NCBI RefSeq assembly: GCF_002007235.1
Contig: NZ_MUHW01000011.1
Coordinates: forward strand, 1-64,000
Direction: 5' to 3'
DNA from: Oribacterium sp. C9
GTDB lineage: Bacteria; Bacillota; Clostridia; Lachnospirales; Lachnospiraceae
Length of the DNA: 64,000 nucleotides
Part shown: one piece after another, positions 54,139 through 63,757 of the stretch
Position numbering within the stretch: the first letter of the stretch is position 1
Layout of the letters: each line of letters begins with the position of its first letter
Translations under genes and position numbers: made by a program
The notes under the pieces: generated by a model
Database searches by the model: none
What the model was told of the DNA's origin: nothing
What the model saw: the letters and a program-made list of their open reading frames with translations, nothing else

Positions 54139-55272
54139 ATGAAAAAAAGAGTTGTATCATTGGCACTTGCTGTAACCTGTGCAGTAAGCACACTTGCAGG
54201 TTGCGGTTCATCTTCTGCAACTGCCACAACAACAGCCGCAGCAGCAGAGAAGAAAGAGGAGACAAAAAAAGAGACAGAGAAGGCTACTGAAGCTGCAGCA
54301 ACCGAGGCACAGAAGGAGGCCGAAGGAGAGCTTGCAGGTCTTGAGCCTGTAACATTGACCATCTATTCTCCGGGTAATGAGAATTCAGTACCTACAAAGA
54401 CTATTGCAGAGTATGCAAGACTTGTTAAGGAAGCTTCAAACGGACAGATCACACTCGATGTTCACAGCTCAGGTGAGCTTGGAAATGATGCAGAGGCTCT
54501 TGCTTCAACCAGACTTGGAACTATCGACCTCATCTTTGCAGGTACATCAGGATTTACAGAGTTCTATGACAAGGCAAAGATCCTTGATATGCCATTCCTT
54601 TTCAAGGATGCTGATCAGGCTTATGAAGTAACTAACGGAGAGCTGGGAGACAAGATCTTCTCAGGATTTGAGGATGTTGGTCTCGTTTATCTCGCTGAAG
54701 GTGACAACGGTATGAGACAGGTTTCAACTACAGAAGCCGGCGGACCTATTCATTCAGCAGCTGATGTTGATGGCGTTAAGCTTCGTGTACCTACAAGCCA
54801 GGTTTACCTCGATGTATGGCAGACACTGGGCGCTAACCCTGTAGCACTTGCTCTTAATGAGCTTGCTATCGCTCTTTCAAACGGTACTGCAGAGGGTCAG
54901 GATAACGCAACATATCACCTCGTAGCAAATGCAACATATGATGATATCAAGTACTTCAGCTTCATCAACTATATGTGGATGGGATGCACCATGGCAGCTA
55001 ACAAGGACAGCTGGGATGCTCTTCCTGAGCAGTATCAGACCATCCTCAGAGAAGAGGCTAAGAAGGCAGCCAAGTATTCTTTCGATACTATTAAGGAAGA
55101 TAATGTAACTGCAAGAAAGACTCTTGAAGAAGCAGGTGTTCAGTTCGATGATAACCCTGATATCCAGTCATTCAAGGATAAGCTTGATATTCCTAACTTC
55201 TACAAGAAGTATGAGAACGAGAGCTGGTACGATCAGGAACTCCTTGATGCACTTCTTGCAGTTAATAAGTGA
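54139..55272 (+). CDS. dctP: TRAP transporter substrate-binding lipoprotein DctP
   Basis: This 377-residue protein has a lipobox LAGC (Cys22), an Ala/Lys/Glu-rich linker and a DctP fold (TLTIYSPGNENS...; VDGVKLRVPTSQVYLDVWQTLGANPVALALNEL). The conserved Arg of this motif (KLRVP) binds a carboxylate, so the ligand is an organic acid such as a sugar acid. I chose ATG 54139 because AAGGAGG lies upstream. Upstream transketolase and downstream FadR-type regulator suggest uronate or aldonate uptake. Confidence 0.93.
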   Translation: MKKRVVSLALAVTCAVSTLAGCGSSSATATTTAAAAEKKEETKKETEKATEAAATEAQKEAEGELAGLEPVTLTIYSPGNENSVPTKTIAEYARLVKEASNGQITLDVHSSGELGNDAEALASTRLGTIDLIFAGTSGFTEFYDKAKILDMPFLFKDADQAYEVTNGELGDKIFSGFEDVGLVYLAEGDNGMRQVSTTEAGGPIHSAADVDGVKLRVPTSQVYLDVWQTLGANPVALALNELAIALSNGTAEGQDNATYHLVANATYDDIKYFSFINYMWMGCTMAANKDSWDALPEQYQTILREEAKKAAKYSFDTIKEDNVTARKTLEEAGVQFDDNPDIQSFKDKLDIPNFYKKYENESWYDQELLDALLAVNK

Positions 55273-55364
55273 TTGATACCATTGATCATCTGACGCTGAA
55301 CAGCTTTATGTATTCATCGGATACAGGTAAGTCGATTCAGATATGATGAGGTACAGTTAAAAGG

Positions 55365-55403
55365 AAAACAGCAGGAGTCCTATTGGGTATCCTGCTGTTT
55401 TTT
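55365..55403 (+). terminator. Intercistronic terminator between dctP and dctQ
   Basis: AAAACAGCAGGA (55365-55376) pairs perfectly with TCCTGCTGTTTT (55390-55401), followed by Ts. It probably makes the binding protein more abundant than the membrane subunits. Confidence 0.88.
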
Positions 55404-55500
55404 GAAGATAATCCGCCCGAAAGCGGACATTATCGAGATAAAAGGTCTGAAATATAATGAATTCAGGCTTTACCCGATGGAATAAAGAAAGGGGACAGTT

Positions 55501-56001
55501 GTGAGACTATATCGTAAATTATTGGACATTATAAAATTGATCTCCACAGTGATAATGCTCGTCTGCATTTTGGGCATAGTATGTCTCATGTTATCAGAGC
55601 TGATAGTCAGAAACACAATCAATATTTCCTTCAGATTTTCAACTGAGCTGAACGGATTTATGTTCATGTGGATGGCGTTTATGGGACTGATTATCCTTGT
55701 GGATGAAAGCAGAATGATCAATCTGGATATGATATATGCCAGAGTGCCGGAAAAGGTAAGAGATATCTTTTGGGTGATCATCAGAATAGCTACCGTATTC
55801 CTCGGAATCGTAATGATCATTTCATATAAGGATATGTATCCCATACTTGCCACAAGTAAGTTTTCAACTATGCAGAAGCTGACAAAAGCATGGCATTATC
55901 TGCCTTGTGCCATAGCAGGAGGTTATTTCGTGCTTGTGTCCGTTTATGAACTTTTGGATAAGCTTACGGGAAAGAAAAATGAGGGAGGTAAAGAGAAATG
56001 A
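55501..56001 (+). CDS. dctQ: TRAP transporter small permease DctQ
   Basis: This 166-residue membrane protein has four helices (about 12-35, 50-68, 90-110 and 130-152) and the DctQ pattern FSTELNGFMFMWMAFMGL. It starts with GTG after AAAGGGGA. Its stop overlaps the dctM start by 4 bases. Confidence 0.9.
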   Translation: MRLYRKLLDIIKLISTVIMLVCILGIVCLMLSELIVRNTINISFRFSTELNGFMFMWMAFMGLIILVDESRMINLDMIYARVPEKVRDIFWVIIRIATVFLGIVMIISYKDMYPILATSKFSTMQKLTKAWHYLPCAIAGGYFVLVSVYELLDKLTGKKNEGGKEK

Positions 56002-57269
56002 TAGTATTTTTGACAGCATTCCTCGTTCTGCTTTTAATAGGAGCTCCGATAAGTATCGCCATAGGAGCCGGAGCAACTGCCGGTTGTATAGCACTTGGAT
56101 ATCCGCTTCAGATCGTAGGTCAGAAGATGGTTACAGGAGTTGATTCATATCTCCTTATAGCGGTACCGCTGTTTATCTTTGCCGGAAATCTCATGAATGA
56201 AGGAAAGATAACAACAAAGATTTTTGACTTTGCAAAGAATCTGGTGGGTTGGATACCAGGAGGTCTCGGACATGCAAATATCGTAGCAAGTATAATCTTT
56301 GCAGGTATGTCAGGTTCAGCCGCTGCAGATGCCGGTGGTCTCGGAGTCATCGAAATGAAGGCTATGCGTGATAACGGCTATGACGACGAGTTTTCAGCCT
56401 CCGTTACTTCTGCATCATCGGTAATAGGACCTATCTTCCCTCCAAGTATCCCGCTTATCATTTACGGATCAGTTGCTTCTGTTTCGGTTGCCAAGCTCTT
56501 CATGGGAGGAGTTATTCCTGGTCTTCTTATGGGACTTGCTCTTATGATCCTGGTTTTCTTTTTTGCGGTTAAGAGAGGATATGAGAGGACAGCTTTCAGT
56601 TTGAAGGCACTTGCTGAGAGCTTTAAGGGTTCCATACTTTCACTGGTAACTCCGTTTATTATACTTGCGGGCTTCACAACAGGATGGATAACACCTACAG
56701 AAGCTTCGTGTATAGCGGTTGTATATTCACTGGTTATTGCTGCTCTGGTGTACAGATCCATAGGACTGAAGGATTTCATAAGATGTGCAAAGGATTCAGC
56801 TGTAGGTGCAGCCAATACACTTTTTATTATCGGTACATCCACACTGTTTACCTATGTAATGGTAAAGGAGGGTATCTCCAGAGAAATAGCTAACTTTATT
56901 CTGGGAATAAGCTCAAATACGGCAGTGATACTTCTGATCATAAACATTATTCTTTTGATCCTCGGTATGTTCATGGAGCCGGGAGCTATACTTACTCTGA
57001 TGCTTCCTGTACTTGTTCCTATAGCTCAGGGAATTGGTCTTGACCTTGTACACTTCGGTGTCATCATGGTTCTTAACCTCATGATAGGTCAGGTAACACC
57101 GCCATTTGGCGTATGTCTTTTCATCATAAGTGATCTGGCACATCTCAGACTTGAAATACTTTATAAGGGCATACTTCCATTCCTTATTCCGCTTCTCGTT
57201 ACGCTTATGATGTGTACATATATTCCGGGAATCGTAACATGGCTACCGAATGTACTTTTGGGAGCATAA
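55998..57269 (+). CDS. dctM: TRAP transporter large permease DctM
   Basis: This 423-residue permease has about 12 helices and DctM motifs: LLIAVPLFIFAGNLMNEG, GGLGHANIVASIIFAGMSGSAAADAGGLG, and GQVTPPFGVCLFI near the C-terminus. It forms the Na+-driven transport unit with DctQ and takes ligand from DctP. Confidence 0.95.
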   Translation: MIVFLTAFLVLLLIGAPISIAIGAGATAGCIALGYPLQIVGQKMVTGVDSYLLIAVPLFIFAGNLMNEGKITTKIFDFAKNLVGWIPGGLGHANIVASIIFAGMSGSAAADAGGLGVIEMKAMRDNGYDDEFSASVTSASSVIGPIFPPSIPLIIYGSVASVSVAKLFMGGVIPGLLMGLALMILVFFFAVKRGYERTAFSLKALAESFKGSILSLVTPFIILAGFTTGWITPTEASCIAVVYSLVIAALVYRSIGLKDFIRCAKDSAVGAANTLFIIGTSTLFTYVMVKEGISREIANFILGISSNTAVILLIINIILLILGMFMEPGAILTLMLPVLVPIAQGIGLDLVHFGVIMVLNLMIGQVTPPFGVCLFIISDLAHLRLEILYKGILPFLIPLLVTLMMCTYIPGIVTWLPNVLLGA

Positions 57270-57356
57270 AGGACTTTGGAGATCAATAGTCTAAACTGTA
57301 ACAATTAATTTTCAATGTAGTCAGACCGCAGAAACTTGCGGTGGAATGGAGATCTT

Positions 57357-58043
57357 ATGAACAGACTTTCAGCTACACAGAAAACTATAAATGAATTAAA
57401 GGAATATCTTCTTTCTGATGAGGCGAAGATCGGCGACAAGCTTGCGACCGAGAAGGAGGTCTGTGAGAGGCTTCGGGTCGGAAGAGGGACGGTAAGAGAG
57501 GCGTTTAGAAATCTCGAGGCTGAGGGATATCTTTCCATAAAACCGGGAAAGGGTGCCTTCATAGTCAGGAAGTCGCAGAATGATAATGATGCACTGGTGA
57601 GCTGGTTCACAAAGAATCGTGGACGTATTCAGGACTATGTGGAGTTCAGAAACATCATCGAGCCCGCGGCTGCGCGTATGGCTGCAGAAAGAGCTACAGA
57701 CGAAGACATTCGCACGCTTACTGATATTCATGAGACATTTATAGAGACATCCATGCTGATGGATGATGAAAAGCTTGCTTATCTGGATGAGGAATTTCAT
57801 ACCACAATCATGAAGATGACCGGAAATGAGGTCATGGAGATGATCAATCAGAGTATGAACAAGAAGATAATGAATTTCAGATTTCAGACCTTCAAGATAC
57901 GTCATAATGTGAAGAATGCCATCGAGGCTCACGGTAAGATACTGAGAGCAATTACCGACAGAGATGCGGATGTGGCAGAGATGTACATGAAGAGGCATAT
58001 CGAACTCATCGATGAGGACATGGAAAGAATTATCGTAATGTAG
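57357..58043 (+). CDS. FadR-type GntR-family regulator
   Basis: This 228-residue regulator has an N-terminal winged helix (about 8-70, LATEKEVCERLRVGRGTVREAFRNLEAEGYL) and a C-terminal all-helical FCD domain. In the FCD domain Asp/His residues (for example LDEEFHTTI and EAHGKIL) probably hold a metal. FCD regulators usually respond to sugar acids or other carboxylates. Its place directly after dctPQM suggests control of uptake and of the transketolase genes. I chose ATG 57357 after GGAGATCTT. Confidence 0.9.
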   Translation: MNRLSATQKTINELKEYLLSDEAKIGDKLATEKEVCERLRVGRGTVREAFRNLEAEGYLSIKPGKGAFIVRKSQNDNDALVSWFTKNRGRIQDYVEFRNIIEPAAARMAAERATDEDIRTLTDIHETFIETSMLMDDEKLAYLDEEFHTTIMKMTGNEVMEMINQSMNKKIMNFRFQTFKIRHNVKNAIEAHGKILRAITDRDADVAEMYMKRHIELIDEDMERIIVM

Positions 58044-58135
58044 AGTTTTGTAAAATAAAGGTTTATAATATGACGTTGGAGCGCATAGTACGATGCGTTC
58101 CTATATCGTAAAATATTTATTTATAGGAGGGAATT

Positions 58136-58792
58136 ATGAGGTTTTTTATTGATACTGCAAATGTGGATGAGATAAGAGAAGCAAATGATATGGGAATCAT
58201 TTCAGGTGTTACTACCAATCCTTCTCTCATCGCAAAAGAGGGTAGAGATTATATGGAGACCCTTAAGGAGATTACAGAAATAGTTGATGGACCTATCTCC
58301 GGTGAGGTTAAGGCCAGCACAACTACTGCAGAGGGAATGATCGCTGAAGGCAGAGAGATCGCTAAGCTCCATAAGAATATGGTAGTTAAGATTCCTATGA
58401 CTGCTGAAGGCCTCAAGGCTGTCAAGGTACTTTCCAGCGAAGGTATCCATACAAACGTTACTCTTGTTTTCTCAGCAGGACAGGCACTTCTCGCTGCAAG
58501 AGCAGGTGCTACCTATGTTTCCCCTTTCCTTGGCCGTCTCGATGATATCTCAACAGACGGTATAGCGCTTATCCAGGATATCGAGGATATCTTCCAGATG
58601 TATCCTGATATCGAGACTGAGGTTATCTGTGCTTCTGTTCGTCATCCTATGCATATCGTAGAGTGCGCAAAGACAGGTGCCGAGATAGCAACAGTTCCGT
58701 TTAAGGTACTTATGCAGATGGTAAAGCATCCTCTTACTGATATAGGAATTGATAAGTTCGTGAAGGATTACGAGTCTGTATTCGGCAAATAA
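58136..58792 (+). CDS. fsa: Transaldolase-like fructose-6-phosphate aldolase
   Basis: This 218-residue TIM-barrel enzyme of the TalC/MipB family has [13 protein letters not shown] at the N-terminus, [10 protein letters not shown] and the Schiff-base Lys in MVVKIPMT. Short TalC proteins act as transaldolase or as fructose-6-phosphate aldolase; sequence alone does not separate them. With transketolase and PPi-phosphofructokinase it forms a sugar-phosphate interconversion set. It has a strong TAGGAGGG site. Confidence 0.92.
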   Translation: MRFFIDTANVDEIREANDMGIISGVTTNPSLIAKEGRDYMETLKEITEIVDGPISGEVKASTTTAEGMIAEGREIAKLHKNMVVKIPMTAEGLKAVKVLSSEGIHTNVTLVFSAGQALLAARAGATYVSPFLGRLDDISTDGIALIQDIEDIFQMYPDIETEVICASVRHPMHIVECAKTGAEIATVPFKVLMQMVKHPLTDIGIDKFVKDYESVFGK

Positions 58793-58817
58793 ATCGGATA
58801 TAAATCAGATAATCAAG

Positions 58818-58857
58818 AAAGCTCCCGGTTTGGTGTTATACCTTGCCGGGAGCTTTT
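58818..58857 (+). terminator. Terminator after the aldolase gene
   Basis: GCTCCCGG (58821-58828) pairs with CCGGGAGC (58846-58853), extended by A/T pairs, followed by TTTT. It lies between convergent genes. Confidence 0.9.
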
Positions 58858-58944
58858 ATAATGATGAGTTATGGCTTGATACAATTCAGCCTGTTAAATC
58901 AATTTTAGAATTTAATTAGTTAGAGGCGATGACCATGAAATTGA

Positions 58945-60171
58945 TCAAAGTACTATGTACTTCGGTATACCGTTTTCGAACTTACAGGTTAGCTCGCCCT
59001 GAACGAGAGGGGTGAGATAGCGGAGCATTTCTTCCTTTACCCCGTTTCCTTCCTCGTTTATCCATTCTACGGGAACTTTCTTCTCGCGGTCTGCAATCTG
59101 AGAAATGTCTGCGGCACCGTAGCTTACTTCATACTTTTCGCCCGGTAAACGTGTAAGAGTTGACATGACTCCGTTTTCACCGCTTACAGCAAGGCGTACA
59201 GCGTTTCTTCCCAGCTCAAGGGATTCCTTTATATCTGTTTCTGAAAGAAGATGTCCGGCACAGCGCTGAAGGAGGTTAAGCTCAATATAACGTACCTTAC
59301 AGCCGATATTGGAACGGATGGCATTCTCGAGAACACGGCCTGCACCTGTGGCAATGGTATGTCCGAAGGCGTCCTTTGTCTGATCGCGATCAGCGTAGTC
59401 ACAGATCATTTTGCCACTCTTGTCTTTGATGCCCTCGCTGATGGCTACTATGAGATTGTTGCAGATAGAGAGCTCTCCACGCACATCTGATATGAAATTG
59501 TTTAGGTCGAAAGGATGTTCCTCGAGGTAAATGAGGTATGGAACATTGCTGTTATTTCCTTCAGCAAGTGCAGCAGCTGCTGTGAGCCAGCCTGCATTAC
59601 GTCCCATCATTTCTACGACTATGACATATGGAGTGTCATATACCTCCAGCTCACGCTCAAGCTCAGAGATGGAAGTTGCGATGTATTTGGCAGCAGAGCC
59701 AAAGCCGGGACAGTGGTCGATTCCGTAAAGATCGTTATCTATGGTCTTTGGAGCACCGATTACAACTATATCATCTATGTTGTTCTCTTTGATATACTCT
59801 GAAAGCTTCCATACGGTGTCCATGGAGTCATTTCCACCGATATAAACGAAATATCCGATCTCGTTTTTTCTGAATATATCTATGATACTCTGAAACTCAG
59901 AAGGATCTTTGGATGGGTCCTGAAGCTTATAGCGGCAGGAACCAAGAGCTGCCGCAGGAGTTACGGAAAGGGTTTCGAGTATATCGTTAATGTCTTTAAT
60001 GGAGCTTAATTCAATAAAATTTTCCTGTAACACTCCCTGAATTCCGTATTTTGCTCCGTAGACCTTGTCAACAGAAGAAGATTTGAGTGCTTCCTCGATT
60101 ATTCCTGCAAGTGTTGCATTGATGGCTGCTGTAGGTCCGCCTGACTGTGCTACAAGTAAATTCTTATTCAT
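58945..60171 (-). CDS. pfp: 6-phosphofructokinase, probably PPi-dependent
   Basis: This 408-residue kinase has the PFK core QSGGPTAAINATL, the phosphate-donor motif GGNDSMDT and APKTIDNDL. An Asp after the GG-N pair, in place of the Gly of ATP-PFK (GGDGS), and Lys in PKTIDND indicate pyrophosphate rather than ATP. Asn instead of Asp in GGDDS is a variant. It interconverts fructose-6-phosphate and fructose-1,6-bisphosphate reversibly. The start has AAAGGAG. Confidence 0.88.
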   Translation of the reverse strand: MNKNLLVAQSGGPTAAINATLAGIIEEALKSSSVDKVYGAKYGIQGVLQENFIELSSIKDINDILETLSVTPAAALGSCRYKLQDPSKDPSEFQSIIDIFRKNEIGYFVYIGGNDSMDTVWKLSEYIKENNIDDIVVIGAPKTIDNDLYGIDHCPGFGSAAKYIATSISELERELEVYDTPYVIVVEMMGRNAGWLTAAAALAEGNNSNVPYLIYLEEHPFDLNNFISDVRGELSICNNLIVAISEGIKDKSGKMICDYADRDQTKDAFGHTIATGAGRVLENAIRSNIGCKVRYIELNLLQRCAGHLLSETDIKESLELGRNAVRLAVSGENGVMSTLTRLPGEKYEVSYGAADISQIADREKKVPVEWINEEGNGVKEEMLRYLTPLVQGELTCKFENGIPKYIVL

Positions 60172-60331
60172 TGCTGCTCCTTTGATGTGAAAATCTAGTG
60201 CTTAAAAAGTTCGCATTCTTAAGATTTTTACAACAAAATGAAGACTCTGTCTATTGTAAATAATCAGACAAAAAACCAACTTATTTATTTATATTATGAT
60301 GTATGTGTCAAAAGGATAGATATAGATGAAC

Positions 60332-60401
60332 CATCCCTTGTGAAAATGAAGAGAGAAGGACGTCTCAAGATGATATTTCGTCAGGATTTCCTCAAGGGAT
60401 G
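60332..60401 (-). other. Long-range inverted repeat after the pectinesterase gene
   Basis: CATCCCTTG (60332-60340) and CAAGGGATG (60393-60401) are perfect complements 52 bases apart, just beyond the pectinesterase stop on the minus strand. It may be a weak terminator or an RNA-stabilising structure. No other feature is seen in 60172-60403. Confidence 0.5.
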
Positions 60402-60403
60402 AT

Positions 60404-61474
60404 TTATCTAATGGAATATCGGTCGGCTTCTTCCGAAGTAAGGATTTTGACAAAGGTCGCCCGGGAATTGCTTTTTTTCATACAGATGGATCCGGGACCG
60501 AAATTCTCATATTCATAAAATCTGACTGTAGATTCGGCATCCTTTTTGTTCCAGTTATGAAAACCTTCATCCTTAATATGAGGTCCCAGATAACAATGCA
60601 GGATAGCAACAAATGCATGATTTCGCCAAGGTCTTCCCAGGTAACAGCTACTATCGGGACAATCTGATTCAAAACGACAATTCGAGAAAATATATCCGTA
60701 GGACTGATCTTTAGGCGTTGAAGCGGCTGTGGCGAAGCTTTTGGTTTCTCTTGCTTCATCCTGCCGGAGGATCACTTTTAGGTCTTCCGGACTTTTATTC
60801 CGATTTATCCTTTTCAGGAGTTTAGCCCTGTCTTTCTGGAAGAGGAGACAATCATCGAAGTACGCACTGGCTGAACCGAAGATAAAGTCGATATCACCTT
60901 CTATATAGCAGTTCTTATAATATTGAACACCGTTGATTCTGGGTGCAAACTGTTTGGGACCTACAAAACCGTTCTTTTCGATTTCTTTTTCGGGAAGAGG
61001 ACCGGTGAAAAGAGTATCCTGCCAACCCAGCAGCCTGACATTTTCGAAGTGAAGATTATTGCCTTCTGCATAAAGCGCGATAGCCTGACCGATATCTGGA
61101 CCGGAACCTGCATGGTTTTCTATAGTGATATTTCTGAGAGTTACATCGTCAGAATCAATGAACATGGTATAGCTTCTAAAGGTGCCGAGTCTGCCAATGT
61201 CTTCGGAGGGCATCTTTGCATAAAGTCCATACGTAATTACAGTACGGTCTGAAGCGAGATGATCGTTTACTCTTGATTCATCATCAGCGTTTATGGTTTC
61301 TGAAGATCTAAAATCGGTATTATTTCCTATGATAGTAAGTTTCTTTGCTGTTACGGTGACACGTTCTTCATAGATCCCTTCTCTTATAAGGATGGTTTCA
61401 CCATCGACCGCGTTATCTACAGCCTCCTGAATGCTTGTGTAATCCCCATCATCATATTTTGAAACAATAATCAT
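60404..61474 (-). CDS. Pectinesterase (carbohydrate esterase family 8)
   Basis: This 356-residue beta-helix enzyme has all CE8 motifs: IREGIYEERV, GQAIALYAEG, GWQDTLF (catalytic Asp), GDIDFIFGSA (catalytic Asp) and LGRPW. It removes methyl groups from galacturonan. I chose ATG 61474 (GAAAGGGAAG upstream). There is no signal peptide, so it is predicted to act in the cytoplasm on imported methylated oligogalacturonides. It is divergent from the polygalacturonase gene. Confidence 0.93.
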   Translation of the reverse strand: MIIVSKYDDGDYTSIQEAVDNAVDGETILIREGIYEERVTVTAKKLTIIGNNTDFRSSETINADDESRVNDHLASDRTVITYGLYAKMPSEDIGRLGTFRSYTMFIDSDDVTLRNITIENHAGSGPDIGQAIALYAEGNNLHFENVRLLGWQDTLFTGPLPEKEIEKNGFVGPKQFAPRINGVQYYKNCYIEGDIDFIFGSASAYFDDCLLFQKDRAKLLKRINRNKSPEDLKVILRQDEARETKSFATAASTPKDQSYGYIFSNCRFESDCPDSSCYLGRPWRNHAFVAILHCYLGPHIKDEGFHNWNKKDAESTVRFYEYENFGPGSICMKKSNSRATFVKILTSEEADRYSIR

Positions 61475-62044
61475 GTATGCTTCCCTTTCGGTAAAAACAG
61501 GTTTTGTGAAACATATCATATTATAAATTGAACAATCACTATAGAAATTATAAAATCGAATACTATTACAATATCGGCTACAATTCTCTTTTGACTAGAT
61601 TCTGAGAGGGGAGAATTAGTGAAAACGTGATAATTGTCAAAATGATATCAGGATAATACTAAAAAATGATAACATAAAGCGTTTACATAACCCCATAAAT
61701 TATGTAATATGTATAGACTAAAGACCGCAAATACGTGCATTTTCGAAGATGAAGAATACAATAATTATCTAAAAGGATATAGAAAATAGGCAATTATATT
61801 AGAATCAGACGCAAAATAGTATCCGATAAGATAATAATAAGCTAAATAAGGTTTGTTTATGTAAGTTTTTTCTAAAAGTGAATGATATAATCTTAAATGT
61901 CAGATGAGAAAAGACAAAAATAATTGAATTGTTAAAATTTAATTGTACATATGGTATGAATCAATGAAACATATGAAACAGGATGAGTGCAATATGATAC
62001 AAGAATGTATCTGATTATACAATCGGATACTGAAAAGAGGCATC
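61475..62044. promoter_or_regulatory. Divergent promoter region of the pectin genes
   Basis: About 570 AT-rich bases without a gene between divergent pectinesterase and polygalacturonase genes. CATAAAGCGTTTACAT (61673-61688) matches the core and right half of a CcpA cre site and resembles the site before citD (25402-25417), so carbon catabolite control is plausible. No clear -35/-10 pairs were assigned. Confidence 0.5.
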
Positions 62045-63640
62045 ATGGATTTTGAAATAAGTGCTGCTTTTAAGCGGAGTGTAACAATAGAAATAGAAAA
62101 TAGTACTATCTGCTACACTGACGAAGAGTACAGAATTCTGATAAACGGAGAAGAAAAGCTTAAGACAAATCTGAATGTTGTCTCGATAGACGGTCTTTTG
62201 CCTGACAGTGATTATACATTGGCTGTAGAGGATTCAAGGGGCAGGACAGAAAAGACGTTTAAGACAGGACATGAAACTGTACTGCTTGATATAAAAAACT
62301 TTGGCGCAAAGGGCGATGGTAAGAATGAAGATACAAGCTTTATACAGGCAGCCATAAGCTCTTGTCCGGTGGATGGAACGGTCTATGTTCCTAAGGGCAT
62401 ATATCTTACAGGACCGCTTTTTCTAAAGAGCCATATGAGCCTTTGGGTAGACGAAGGAGCAGTGCTTCTCGGATGTGAAGAAAGAGAGAAATATCCTTTA
62501 CTTCCAGGAATGACTGAGACAACAGACGGGAGTGATGAATACAATCTTTCAAGCTGGGAAGGTAATCCTGAGACCAGCTTTGCCTCACTTATCACTGCTG
62601 TAAATGTGGAAGATCTGGATATTTTCGGAAAAGGAACCATAGATGGCAATGGGGACAAGGGAGACTGGTGGGTGAATCCAAAGGTCAAAAGGATAGCCTG
62701 GAGACCCAATACAGTATTTCTTAATCACTGCAGAAATGTGAGATTGCAGTCTGTTACAGTCAGAAACTCACCCTGCTGGACCATCCATCCGTACTATACA
62801 GATGAACTTTCGATCTACAACATCAATGTCTGGAATCCGTCGGATTCACCAAACACCGATGGTATGGATCCGGAAAGCTGCAGCAGAGTACTGGTACTGG
62901 GGAGCAGGATATCTGTAGGAGATGACTGTATAGCCATAAAGTCGGGAAAATACTATATGAGTGAAAGACATCATAAGCCTTCCGAGCATATATTGATCCG
63001 AAATTCATTTCTGGAAAGAGGACACGGCAGTGTGACGATAGGATCTGAGGCGTCCGCGGGAGTCAATGATGTGACAGTCGAGAGATGCATCTTCGAGGGG
63101 ACAGACAGAGGTCTTCGTATAAAGACAAGAAGAGGCAGAGGACCAAGGGCAGTTTATGACAATATCATCTTCCGTAACATCATCATGAAGGATGTACATA
63201 TGCCTTTCACCTTCAATATGTTTTATTTCTGTGATCCTGACGGACACAGCGAATATGTGCAGGATCAGAATGAAAGACCTGTGGATGAAAGAACTCCGGA
63301 GATAGGAACCATAAGGGCTGAGAATATCGAAGCGACGGGAGCTGATCAGTGTATGCTGGTGGCTTACGGACTTCCGGAGAGATACATTGACAACATCGTA
63401 CTTAGAGATGTGAAGGTTTCCTTCCGGCCTAAATCGGAAAGAAAGCCCGGTCAGACCATCATGATGGATAATTTCCCTGAGATGACCGGAAAGAGCGTAT
63501 ATGCAAGGAATGTAAAGCGCCTTGCCATGGATAACATAGAGATAAGAGGCTCTGATGATACGGAGACAGAGCTAATCAATGTGATCGATTTTGACAGCTA
63601 TAATGTAGTCTACGTAAATGATGTGGCTACAGAGTTCTGA
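62045..63640 (+). CDS. Polygalacturonase, glycoside hydrolase family 28
   Basis: This 531-residue protein has an N-terminal fibronectin-like segment (about 1-78) followed by a GH28 beta-helix. The helix has FGAKGDGKNEDTSFIQAAI, SPNTDGMDPESC (catalytic Asp), GDDCIAIKSG (two Asp), GHGSVTIGSE (His) and RGLRIKTRRGRG. That layout is typical of exo-acting bacterial polygalacturonases. It lacks a signal peptide, matching the pectinesterase, so it probably trims oligogalacturonides in the cytoplasm. Confidence 0.93.
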   Translation: MDFEISAAFKRSVTIEIENSTICYTDEEYRILINGEEKLKTNLNVVSIDGLLPDSDYTLAVEDSRGRTEKTFKTGHETVLLDIKNFGAKGDGKNEDTSFIQAAISSCPVDGTVYVPKGIYLTGPLFLKSHMSLWVDEGAVLLGCEEREKYPLLPGMTETTDGSDEYNLSSWEGNPETSFASLITAVNVEDLDIFGKGTIDGNGDKGDWWVNPKVKRIAWRPNTVFLNHCRNVRLQSVTVRNSPCWTIHPYYTDELSIYNINVWNPSDSPNTDGMDPESCSRVLVLGSRISVGDDCIAIKSGKYYMSERHHKPSEHILIRNSFLERGHGSVTIGSEASAGVNDVTVERCIFEGTDRGLRIKTRRGRGPRAVYDNIIFRNIIMKDVHMPFTFNMFYFCDPDGHSEYVQDQNERPVDERTPEIGTIRAENIEATGADQCMLVAYGLPERYIDNIVLRDVKVSFRPKSERKPGQTIMMDNFPEMTGKSVYARNVKRLAMDNIEIRGSDDTETELINVIDFDSYNVVYVNDVATEF

Positions 63641-63757
63641 TGTCCGTTTGATGCAGGTTATATCGGTACTGGCACCGTTTCCTGCATTGCAAATAGAAAT
63701 AAGAGATTAAATTCAATTTATAAGCGGGGCTCGAAGGGGTACCCCAAGGAGGTAAAA

